Positions 8,815-15,975 of a stretch of 64,000 bases of DNA are shown in pieces; the stretch's first letter is position 1; each line of letters begins with the position of its first letter. The stretch is from Saccharothrix tamanrassetensis (GTDB taxonomy: Bacteria > Actinomycetota > Actinomycetes > Mycobacteriales > Pseudonocardiaceae): the NCBI RefSeq assembly GCF_014203665.1, contig NZ_JACHJN010000010.1, forward strand, positions 124,001 through 188,000, written 5' to 3'. The position numbers and the translations under genes are program-made. Below the pieces are notes generated by a model, which saw nothing but the letters and a program-made list of their open reading frames with translations, made no database searches and was not told where the DNA came from.

Positions 8815-9446
8815 CCGAGGCCCGCCGCGAACGCCGCCGCGGCGCCGCGCGTGGCGGCCGGTGCGGGTGGTCCGAGCAGCACCGACGCGAGTTCCGCGGT
8901 GAGCGCGGAGAACCCGGCCAGGGTGTCCGCCAAGGCGGTCGACGGCTCCTCCGAGCGCAGCCGTTCGGCCACCCGCCGGGCCTCCGCGTGGTGGTCGCGG
9001 GCCAGCAGGCGCGCCTCCTCCAGCACCTCGTCCAGCTCCCGGGCCAGCTCGTCGCGCCTGGCCACGGCGGCGGCGTGCACCTCGGCGTGCGCGGGGGTGA
9101 ACCGGGCCAGCGCGCCCGCGTGGTCGGCCTCGTCGGCGGCGTCGGCCAACTCCCGGCGCAACCGCACGGCCCGCCGGTCCAGGTCCTCGGCCCGCCGCTG
9201 GTTGCCGAGCAGCGTGGTAGCCCAGGCGTCGAGCACCTCCGCCGCCGCCCGCATCGCGCGCCGCACCGCCGTCAGCTCCGACACCACCGCCTCCAACCGC
9301 GTCGTCAACCCGTCGGCCGCCGCACCCGTCCAGCCTTCCGGGACACCGGGCACGACCACGTCGAACACGCACCGCGCACTGGCCGCCGCGACGGCCTCCG
9401 CGTTGCCCGGCGCGGGATCGAAGCCCAGGCCCCGGTAGTCAGCCAC
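8811..9446 (-). CDS. WXG100/PPE-like putative ESX substrate, long coiled coil
   Basis: The 211-residue product has the WXG-type turn GWTGAAADG around residue 40, flanked by long Ala/Glu/Arg-rich helices with heptad character from about residue 60 to 180. This hairpin architecture is that of WXG100-superfamily substrates, extended to about twice the usual 100 residues. No signal peptide is present. It overlaps the preceding gene by 8 bp and the following gene by 4 bp within the operon. Whether it is exported is inferred, since no EccC-type ATPase lies in the window. Confidence 0.7.
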   Translation of the reverse strand: MADYRGLGFDPAPGNAEAVAAASARCVFDVVVPGVPEGWTGAAADGLTTRLEAVVSELTAVRRAMRAAAEVLDAWATTLLGNQRRAEDLDRRAVRLRRELADAADEADHAGALARFTPAHAEVHAAAVARRDELARELDEVLEEARLLARDHHAEARRVAERLRSEEPSTALADTLAGFSALTAELASVLLGPPAPAATRGAAAAFAAGLG

Positions 9447-9705
9447 GGGGCAGCTCGTCGGCCTGCCGGTAGGCCTCGCCCGCCGCGCGCACGTCGTCCG
9501 CCACGGGGGCGATGTCCAGGCCCCGCACCGCGTCCGACCACTGCGCCAGCAACCCGGACAGGGCCTCCGCGATGCCTTCCGGGCCGAGGTCGCCGACCGG
9601 TTCGTCCAAGGTGGACAGGACGGCGCGCAGCTCGTCGGCGGTGTCGTCGAGCCGGCCGGCGAACGCGACCAGCTCGTCGGGATCGACCCGGTAGCCGTCG
9701 CTCAT
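9439..9705 (-). CDS. Small EspC/WXG-like protein
   Basis: This 88-residue protein begins YRVDPDELVAFAGRLDDTADEL, the typical first helix of EspC/DUF2580-type ESX proteins. A turn and a second helix follow, containing AQWSDAVRGLD. Size and helix-turn-helix design fit the WXG100 superfamily, although the turn here is QWSD rather than WxG. ATG 9705 is the natural start. It overlaps the next gene by 8 bp and may form a heterodimer with its 211-residue neighbour, as ESX pairs do. Confidence 0.72.
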   Translation of the reverse strand: MSDGYRVDPDELVAFAGRLDDTADELRAVLSTLDEPVGDLGPEGIAEALSGLLAQWSDAVRGLDIAPVADDVRAAGEAYRQADELPRG

Positions 9706-9757
9706 CGGCCGACCGCCCGTGCCGACCCGCACACCCGCCCGAACGCGCGACCGCCGC

Positions 9758-10993
9758 TCATTCGCCCAGTACCGGCGGGAAGGCGGGCGGCAGGTCGTCC
9801 AGCAGGTCCAGCCCGTTGTCGTAGCGGTTGCGGTGTTCCAGGTCCTCGTCGCGCCCGCCCTGCGCGGCCGGCGGGAACATCCCGAAGCCGTGCGGCCCGC
9901 CCGCGCCGACCGGCCCGACCCCACCCCGGGCCGCCGCGCCGCCGGGCACCGCACCGATCACGCCCGACGACCCGCCGGGACCGACCGGCCCGAAGCCCCC
10001 CGGGCCGAACCCGCCCTGGCCGCCGGGACCGAACGCGCCGGGGCCGAACCCACCGTGACCGCCGGGCGAACCGGCCGCGTACCCGCCGGGCACCGCCGCG
10101 CCGCCGGGCAGCCCCGGGATGCCGAAGCCGGTCGGGCCACCGGCCGCCGCGACGCTCGTCGTGCCCTCACCACGCCCGTCTGGCACACGCTCTGACGGCG
10201 GCTGGTCCGGTGGGGCGATCCGATCCGGTGTCCGGTCCGGCGGCCAGGGCATGGGCCCCTGGTTCCTGTCGGGCTCCGGCACCCGTTCGGGGCCCACGTG
10301 ATCCGGCCGGTGGTCCGGCTCGGGCTTGGTGCCGGGCGGCGCGTCGTCGAAGGTCGGCAGCACGTCGTGCACGGACCGGCTCGCGTCCTCGTACTCCCGC
10401 ATCACGCGCACGGCCTCGGCCTTGGCTTGCTGCTGCTCCTTCTTGGACGGCATGTGGTCGTCCAATAGCTGGTCCAGCATGTACGCGCCCTGCGGCCCGT
10501 CCAGCGTGGTCACGTCGTACCCGTCGCGGAACCACTTCTCGGCGGTCGGGTGCACGGGTTCGGGAATCCGCAGCGCCGCTTCCTGCACCACCGACGTGTA
10601 CGCGCCGAGCCCGTCACCCACGCGGTGGGCGCGCAGCGCGGCGTCGTCGGCCCACTGCGTGAGCGTGGTCACCGACTGGGCGGCCACCACCGACGACGGG
10701 CCGCGCCACGAGTGCACCAGCCGGTCGACCAGGCCGTGCACGTCCCTGGTGGCCTGGGCGATGTCGCCGGCGAGTGCCTTCCAGTCGTGCGTGCGGTGCC
10801 CCATCCGGCCGAGGTCGGCGGACTTGACCATGTCCCACAGGGCGCGGTGCGAGTAGATGTCCCAGTTGATGCGGCCGAAGTTCTCCAGCCGCCGGTTGGC
10901 CTTCCTGCGGTTGGCGACCTTGCGCGCCTGCCGCCGCTGCCGCGCGGTCGGCGGGTGGTCCTGGGAGTGCAACCGGTGCCTGCGCTCGTTCAC
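9758..10993 (-). CDS. PPE-like protein with Gly/Pro-rich repetitive C-terminus
   Basis: The 411-residue product starts with a basic segment. A PPE-like helical domain follows (residues about 40-220), with the SWRGPSS turn and the pairing helix typical of PPE/WXG proteins. Residues about 220-300 are a Pro/Asp/Arg-rich linker. The C-terminus is low complexity with GFGPGGFGP-type repeats, encoded by GC-rich imperfect repeats at nt about 9890-10100. The pattern is that of large actinobacterial ESX substrates. It starts by overlapping the upstream gene stop (ATGA) and is the probable client of the EspG-like protein at 6735-7493. Confidence 0.75.
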   Translation of the reverse strand: MNERRHRLHSQDHPPTARQRRQARKVANRRKANRRLENFGRINWDIYSHRALWDMVKSADLGRMGHRTHDWKALAGDIAQATRDVHGLVDRLVHSWRGPSSVVAAQSVTTLTQWADDAALRAHRVGDGLGAYTSVVQEAALRIPEPVHPTAEKWFRDGYDVTTLDGPQGAYMLDQLLDDHMPSKKEQQQAKAEAVRVMREYEDASRSVHDVLPTFDDAPPGTKPEPDHRPDHVGPERVPEPDRNQGPMPWPPDRTPDRIAPPDQPPSERVPDGRGEGTTSVAAAGGPTGFGIPGLPGGAAVPGGYAAGSPGGHGGFGPGAFGPGGQGGFGPGGFGPVGPGGSSGVIGAVPGGAAARGGVGPVGAGGPHGFGMFPPAAQGGRDEDLEHRNRYDNGLDLLDDLPPAFPPVLGE

Positions 10994-11448
10994 AGCTTCC
11001 TCATCGCCTCGGCCACGGCCTCGTCCTCGGCCTGGTGGGTCGCTCCGACCTGGCGCAACGCGTCGCGCAGCAGTTCGAGTTCGCGCAGGTAGGACTTCAG
11101 CGCGGTCTTCACGCCGCCGTCCATCTCACCGGCCCGCAACCCGAACGCCCTGCGCATGTGCAGCGCGACCGGCCCCTTGCCGTCACCGAACGGTTGCGAC
11201 AGCACGTCGGCCCGGTCCAGGTGCTCGTAGAGGGTGCTGTGCAGCCGGTCCAGCTTGCCCAGGGCGTCGTTGAGGTCGCTGAAGTCGAGTTCGATCCGGT
11301 CGCCGTCCTGCGGGACGATCGCTCCCACCCCGGCCGGCGGCGCGACCGCCGGCGGCAGCGGCGCATGTCGCCGTGGCCGGTCGTCGTCGAGCTCGTCGCG
11401 CAACCGCTTGGCGTCCTCGATGCCACGCACCCTCTCCATGACGCCCAT
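10990..11448 (-). CDS. WXG100-superfamily-like helical protein, first gene of ESX operon
   Basis: The ~152-residue protein has a polar, Pro-rich N-terminus. Two long helices follow (LDFSDLNDALGKLDRLHSTL and the DGGVKTALKSYLRELELLRDAL region) around a central loop, the pattern of WXG100-like proteins, although a clear W-x-G is missing. The start is uncertain: ATG 11448 is taken, ATG 11439 and GTG 11487 are in frame, and none has a strong ribosome-binding site. It overlaps the PPE-like gene by 4 bp, making a five-gene unit read leftward to 8317. Confidence 0.68.
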   Translation of the reverse strand: MGVMERVRGIEDAKRLRDELDDDRPRRHAPLPPAVAPPAGVGAIVPQDGDRIELDFSDLNDALGKLDRLHSTLYEHLDRADVLSQPFGDGKGPVALHMRRAFGLRAGEMDGGVKTALKSYLRELELLRDALRQVGATHQAEDEAVAEAMRKL

Positions 11449-11666
11449 CGTGACGGGCGCGGGCGACGACGACCAGACCGGGTGCACAACAGGAGCATCG
11501 GCCGTGCACGATCGGACAAACCGGCGGTCGCGTCGGCGGTCGCGAGCACCTCGCCCTCAGCCGCGATCCGATAGCTGTGAGAACCCCGGCCCCGGCGCGG
11601 TCCGACACCGTGATCCGCCCCTGTGATCCGACGCCGGGATTCGACCCTGTGCGAGAATCGTCCTCC

Positions 11667-12293
11667 GTGCCGTCATCCGCCGTTCATGCACGCGTCGTGT
11701 TGCTCGCGGGCCCCTCCGGCTCGGGCAAGTCCACCCTCGCCGCTCACTTGGGCTGGCCGGTGCTGAGGCTGGACGACTTCTACCGCGAGGGTGACGACCC
11801 GTTGCTGCCGCGTGACGAGGCCGGCCGCCCGGACTGGGACGCCGAGGAGTCGTGGGACACCCGGAGCGCGCTGGACGCGGTGATCGAACTGGCCCGCACG
11901 GGCCGGGTGGAGGCACCGGTCTACGCGATCGGCGAGGACCGGCGGGTCGGCTGCCACGTGGTGGAGGCGCAAGGGCCGTTCATCGCCGAAGGCCTGTTCG
12001 CCGACCGGTTGGTGGCGGGCTGCCGGGAAGCGGGTGTCCTCCAGGACGCGATCGTGTTGGCGCCCAACGCTCTCACCACGTTCGTGCGCCGCTTCGCCCG
12101 TGACGTCGCGGAGGCTCGCAAGCCGGTCCCGTTCCTGTTCCGCCGGGGCCTGCGGCTGCTGCGCGAACAGCCGGCCGTGGTGCGGCGCTGCGTCACGGCC
12201 GGGATGCGCCGGCTCAGCCCGCACCAGGGCCGCGTGGAACTGGCGCGAGAGCGATCCCCCAGCGTCCGCCAGGACGTCGGAACGGCCCGTTGA
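11667..12293 (+). CDS. Uridine kinase-like P-loop NTPase
   Basis: The 208-residue product has Walker [10 protein letters not shown] at residues about 14-22, LDDFYREGDDP resembling the nucleoside-binding segment of uridine kinases, and WDxxxSWD, also typical of that family. The lid region carries RRFARDVAEARK. It probably phosphorylates a nucleoside or a related small molecule; substrate identity is not fixed by sequence. GTG 11667 is chosen; GTG 11649 is possible. The upstream frame to 11577 lacks coding character. It is convergent with the cobalt/nickel transporter. Confidence 0.82.
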   Translation: MPSSAVHARVVLLAGPSGSGKSTLAAHLGWPVLRLDDFYREGDDPLLPRDEAGRPDWDAEESWDTRSALDAVIELARTGRVEAPVYAIGEDRRVGCHVVEAQGPFIAEGLFADRLVAGCREAGVLQDAIVLAPNALTTFVRRFARDVAEARKPVPFLFRRGLRLLREQPAVVRRCVTAGMRRLSPHQGRVELARERSPSVRQDVGTAR

Positions 12294-12318
12294 TCCGCAC
12301 GGGTCTCGCACCGGCTCG

Positions 12319-13785
12319 CTAGTCCAGGCGGAACCCGAACGGGAGCTCCAGCCGGTGCCGGGCGAGCAGTTCGGTGTCGGCCAGGATCTCCCGGGTCGGC
12401 CCGTCCGCGACCACGACCCCGCCGTCGATCAGCACGCTGCGCGGGCACAGCTGCAACGCGTACGGCAGGTCGTGCGTGACCATCAGCATGGTGCGGTCCA
12501 GGCCGAGCAGCACCTCGGCCAGCTCACGGCGGGCCACCGGCTCCAGGTTCGCCGACGGCTCGTCCAGCACCAGGATCTCCGGGTCGCACGCCAGCACGGT
12601 GGCCAGCGCCACCCGCCGACGCTGGCCGCCGGACAGGTGCAGCGGTGACCGGTCGGCGACCTCCGCCATGCCCACCGCCTCCAGGGCCTGCGCCACCCGT
12701 GCGTCGAGCTCGGCGCCGCGCAGCCCGAAGTTCGCCGGCCCGAACGCCACGTCCTGCCGCGCGGTGGGCAGGAACAGCTGGTCGTCGGCGTCCTGGAAGA
12801 CCACGCCGACCCGGCGCCGGATCTCCCTCAGGTGCTCCTTGGCCACCGGCAGCCCGGCCACCTCGATCAGCCCGCTGCCGCCGCCCAGCACGCCGTTGAG
12901 GTGCAGCACGAACGTGGTCTTGCCGGCGCCGTTCGGCCCGAGCAGCGCGACCCGCTCCCCCGGCTCGACCCGCAGGTCCACCCCGAACAGCGCCTGGTGG
13001 CCGTCCGGGTAGGCGAACGCCAGCTTCGCCACCAGCAAGGCGGGTGCGGTCGGCACTGCCTGCCCGGACTGCCCGGACTCCACTGCCTCCACTGCGGCGC
13101 TCCCCCGGCCGTCGACCCGGCCGTCGGGCATCCGGCCCGTCCAGCCGCGCGACACCATAGCCAGGTGCACGCGTTCGCCGCGTTCATAGGAGCGGATGAA
13201 CAGACTGCCGACGCCGCGCGCGGTCGCGCCCAGCTGCCAGAGGAACCGGGGGTCGTCGCCGCGCGAGATCCGCGCCACCCTCATCCGCTTGGCCTCGGCG
13301 ACCACGACCTCGGCGTACCGGAGCATGAGCGTGGCGATGGTGACCATCACCGACGGCATCCGCAGCCGTTGCAGGCCGAGCAGCAGGTCCTGCGGGGCGG
13401 TGGTGGCGGCGAGGGTGAGCGAGACCAGGACGCCCAGGGTGCCCTTGGCGAGGATGTTCCACCCGGCCAAGGTGCCTTCCGGCGACACCGGGATCCCCAG
13501 GAGGTCGACCCGCTCGCCGTGCCCGGCGAACGGCAGCACCAGCGCCAGGATCACGAACGGCACCTCGATCAACGCCCGTGACGCGAACCAGCCGACCGGG
13601 ATGCGCGCGACGAACCACACCGACGTGATCGCGAGCAGGTAGACACCGAACGCCCAGAACGCCTCACGCGGCGTGGCCACCACGCACAGCACGGCGAGCA
13701 CCGCGGCGGCGATCTTGACCTGCGGGGCCAGCCGGTGGACCGGTGAGTCACCGGCCCGGTGCAGGAACCCGTGCCCGGCGCTCAC
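12319..13785 (-). CDS. Fused CbiQ-CbiO: ECF transporter T component and ATPase
   Basis: The 488-residue protein joins a CbiQ-type transmembrane coupling subunit (residues about 1-225, with several hydrophobic helices and the Ala-Arg-Gly coupling segments ISRGDDPRF and MVSRGWTGRMP) to a CbiO-type ABC ATPase (about 250-488). The ATPase carries Walker A GPNGAGKTT, Q-loop VFQDADDQLF, signature LSGGQRRRV, Walker B ILVLDEPSANLEP and switch histidine MVTHDLPYAL. The fusion is unusual because T and A subunits are normally separate. A low-complexity linker joins them. It overlaps the PDGLE gene by 4 bp. Cobalt or nickel is the expected substrate. Confidence 0.93.
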   Translation of the reverse strand: MSAGHGFLHRAGDSPVHRLAPQVKIAAAVLAVLCVVATPREAFWAFGVYLLAITSVWFVARIPVGWFASRALIEVPFVILALVLPFAGHGERVDLLGIPVSPEGTLAGWNILAKGTLGVLVSLTLAATTAPQDLLLGLQRLRMPSVMVTIATLMLRYAEVVVAEAKRMRVARISRGDDPRFLWQLGATARGVGSLFIRSYERGERVHLAMVSRGWTGRMPDGRVDGRGSAAVEAVESGQSGQAVPTAPALLVAKLAFAYPDGHQALFGVDLRVEPGERVALLGPNGAGKTTFVLHLNGVLGGGSGLIEVAGLPVAKEHLREIRRRVGVVFQDADDQLFLPTARQDVAFGPANFGLRGAELDARVAQALEAVGMAEVADRSPLHLSGGQRRRVALATVLACDPEILVLDEPSANLEPVARRELAEVLLGLDRTMLMVTHDLPYALQLCPRSVLIDGGVVVADGPTREILADTELLARHRLELPFGFRLD

Positions 13786-14096
13786 GCCTTCGCGTCGGTC
13801 GTCGTCCCGCTCTCCGACGTCGGGGACTTCTTGCGCAGCAACCAGAACAACCCACCCGCGACCAGCAGCGTGAGGATCACGCCGACCACGCCGGCCAGCC
13901 CGGTGAGCCGGTCGTCACCGCCCACGGCGTAGTCCGCGAGCGGCCCGTCCGCCAACGGGTGATCCTGGGCGTGCTCGGCGATCCCGTGCTCCTCGGTGAC
14001 GTAGTCGAGGCCATCGGGGTTGGAGTTGGCGAAGTACGAGACCGCGCCCGCAAGGACGAGGCTGACCACCGCGAACCAGACGAAGAAGCGCTTCAC
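13782..14096 (-). CDS. PDGLE-domain subunit of Co/Ni ECF transporter (CbiN-like)
   Basis: This 104-residue membrane protein has an N-terminal hydrophobic helix, the PDGLDYVTEEHGI block matching the PDGLE domain, and a second helix near residues 68-88 before a charged tail. PDGLE proteins replace CbiN in many Co/Ni transporters and help the substrate-binding subunit load metal. It overlaps cbiM by 4 bp upstream and the CbiQ-CbiO fusion by 4 bp downstream, so the three are translated together. Confidence 0.88.
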   Translation of the reverse strand: MKRFFVWFAVVSLVLAGAVSYFANSNPDGLDYVTEEHGIAEHAQDHPLADGPLADYAVGGDDRLTGLAGVVGVILTLLVAGGLFWLLRKKSPTSESGTTTDAKA

Positions 14097-14764
14097 GCCT
14101 TCAGCTCCAACTTCTGCGGCACGCCGCGCAGCAGGTACACGAGGTCCGGCCGGGCCGCCGCGACAGCGGTCACCGTGACCGCCGTGATCAGACCTTCGCC
14201 GATGCCGATCAGCACGTGCACACCGAGGATGGCCCCCGCAACGGTGCCGAACCCGACACCGCCCGCGCCGCCGATCGCGTATTCGAGGACGAAGCCGAAC
14301 GATGCGAGCACGGTGTTGACCAACGCGGAGACGAAGGCCACCGCGGCGAGCCCGCCCTTGTTCCGCTTGGCGAGCGGGCGCAGGGCGACAGCGGTGAGGT
14401 AGCCGACGGCGGTGCCGATGAGGGCCATGTTGGTGACGTTGGCGCCGAGGGCCGTGACGCCGCCGTCCGCGAAGAACAGGGACTGCACGACCAGCACGAT
14501 CGTCACGCAGAGCGCGCCGACCCAGGGGCCGACCAGGATCGCGGCCAGCGCACCGCCGAGCAGGTGGCCGCTCACGCCCGGCAGGACCGGGAAGTTCAGC
14601 ATCTGGGTGGCGAACACGAAGGCCGCCACCAGCCCGGCCATCGGCGCGGTGCGGTCGTCGAGGTCGCCGCGGGCCTTGGCCAACGCCACCCCGACCCCGA
14701 TGACGGCCACGGCGACGAAGGCCAACGAGGTCGGCGCGTTGAGCAGACCGTCGCTCATGTGCAT
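14093..14764 (-). CDS. cbiM: CbiM-type substrate-binding subunit of Co/Ni ECF transporter
   Basis: The 223-residue protein has about seven hydrophobic segments and family blocks MHMSDGLLNAP, PVLPGVSGHLLGGALAAILVGPW and ALGANVTNMALIG. In CbiM/NikM the amino group of Met1 and His2 bind the metal, and a His of the SGHLLGG loop is the third ligand. This strongly favours ATG 14764, which yields M-H at the N-terminus, over GTG 14782. The family start is usually MHIPDG. No cobalamin riboswitch box was found upstream, so regulation may be by a metal sensor. Confidence 0.92.
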   Translation of the reverse strand: MHMSDGLLNAPTSLAFVAVAVIGVGVALAKARGDLDDRTAPMAGLVAAFVFATQMLNFPVLPGVSGHLLGGALAAILVGPWVGALCVTIVLVVQSLFFADGGVTALGANVTNMALIGTAVGYLTAVALRPLAKRNKGGLAAVAFVSALVNTVLASFGFVLEYAIGGAGGVGFGTVAGAILGVHVLIGIGEGLITAVTVTAVAAARPDLVYLLRGVPQKLELKA

Positions 14765-15406
14765 TGCTACCGGTTCGGACACGCCAACACGGTAATTGCC
14801 ACTACCCAGCTATGGCCAGCACGGTGCAACAACAATGCTCCGTACACAGCAACGACCACCCGCTTCGCCTAGCCTGGTCCTTGGGACGGCCGTCAGGTTG
14901 CCTCGCGCGACAACTGTCGCCAGATGTGGTGAACCCGCCCTTGACCAGGCACGATCCGGCCTCGTCGTTCGTTGCCGGACAAAAACGAGGCGCGGCATCC
15001 CGGCGGGCTCCGGTGTGCAGGCCACCACACCGACCCGCTGCTCAAGCCGACTCACACCCACCCACAACGCAGAACAGGAGACGACCCCGAACCGCCCTCA
15101 TCGCCCCCATCGCTCCCACCGTCCCCGCCGCCACCGTCCCCCGCCGCCCCGGAGCAGCACCACCACCCAGCACCACACACCGGAGCCCGTCGATACCGCG
15201 CCACCGAACGCCCTGTCCAGCCGCGCGCCCTGCACAGCCGCCCTGCACACGCCTTGCCCAGCCGAACGCACTGCCGAGCCGACCGCCCTGCCCAGCCTCG
15301 CGACCAACGAACCGCCCCGCTGTTCGACCGCTCGCCCATCGACCACCGCCCACCGTCCGGCAGCCAGTCCAGCCGCCAGCTCGCCCGCCAGGCCCGCCCA
15401 CACGTC

Positions 15407-15454
15407 CGCCGGATCCACAGCCCCGCCAGGCGCCGGATCCACAGCCCCGCCAGG
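15407..15454. repeat. Perfect 24-bp tandem duplication
   Basis: Two identical 24-bp units, beginning CGCCGGATCC and ending CCGCCAGG, lie head to tail at 15407-15430 and 15431-15454 in the gene-free interval. Unit length is a multiple of three. Confidence 0.85.
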
Positions 15455-15703
15455 CCTCGGCACAAGATGCCGGCCCATCGAGCAGCCGCTGACTCTCAGG
15501 ACCGGCAGCTCCAGTCCAGGCCCCGGCGGCCGGATCCTGCCGGGCCGGGCCGGGCGCGCCGGAGCAGGCCTCATCGGGCCGGCCCCACCGAACCGGGCCT
15601 AACGAACCGGGCCCACCGGAGCAGGCCACACGGAACCGGCCCCGCCGAATCGGGCCCACCAGACCAGACCCGCCGGACCGCACCCTGCTGAGCAGGCCCC
15701 GTC

Positions 15704-15733
15704 GAGCCGCACCCCGCCGAGCCGCACCCCGCC
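15704..15733. repeat. Perfect 15-bp tandem duplication
   Basis: GAGCCGCACCCCGCC occurs twice in tandem, with diverged copies continuing on both sides (GAGCGGGCCCCGTC and similar), giving a 15-bp periodicity over about 60 bp. Confidence 0.8.
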
Positions 15734-15784
15734 GAGCGGGCCCCGTCGAGCCGGACCGGCCGGGACCTCACCGGGCCGGCAGTC

Positions 15785-15820
15785 GCCGGACGGGCACTCG
15801 CAGCCGGACGGGCACTCGCG
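15785..15820. repeat. 18-bp tandem duplication, 17 of 18 identical
   Basis: GCCGGACGGGCACTCGCA at 15785-15802 is followed directly by a copy ending in G instead of A. It is the third in-phase (multiple-of-three) duplication of this interval. Confidence 0.8.
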
Positions 15821-15960
15821 GACCGGGTCCTCGCCGGATCCACCCCGGCAAGAGCCCACACCCTCGGGCGGCCCACAGACCCGCCGGCCCCCGACAGGGC
15901 TGGTAGGAGGCCTGCCGGGATGTCGGAGGTTCGGCGGAAGCCCTCGACAAGCCAACCCCC

Positions 15961-15966
15961 TATGAT
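15961..15966 (+). promoter_or_regulatory. -10 hexamer TATGAT upstream of helicase gene
   Basis: TATGAT is close to the ideal TATAAT and ends 9 nt before ATG 15976, predicting a 5' leader of only a few nucleotides. Confidence 0.55.
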
Positions 15967-15975
15967 CTGCCTGCG

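Larger units (their letters stand above)
14765..15975. other. 1.2-kb gene-free, C-rich, repeat-laden interval
   Basis: I see no convincing gene. Open frames on both strands translate to Pro/Arg/Ala- or Gly/Arg-rich low-complexity sequence. The + strand is strikingly C-rich and carries three separate tandem duplications (15407-15454, 15704-15733, 15785-15820) and degenerate copies of motifs such as GAACCGGGCC. The cbiM promoter lies at the left end, and a TATGAT hexamer serving the helicase lies at the right end. Confidence 0.6.

Noticed and set aside
14783..15050. Cobalamin riboswitch upstream of cbiM
   Set aside because: No B12-box-like CAGTGGC on the + strand (reading toward cbiM) and no convincing stem; a GGTA/TACC half-palindrome alone is too weak.
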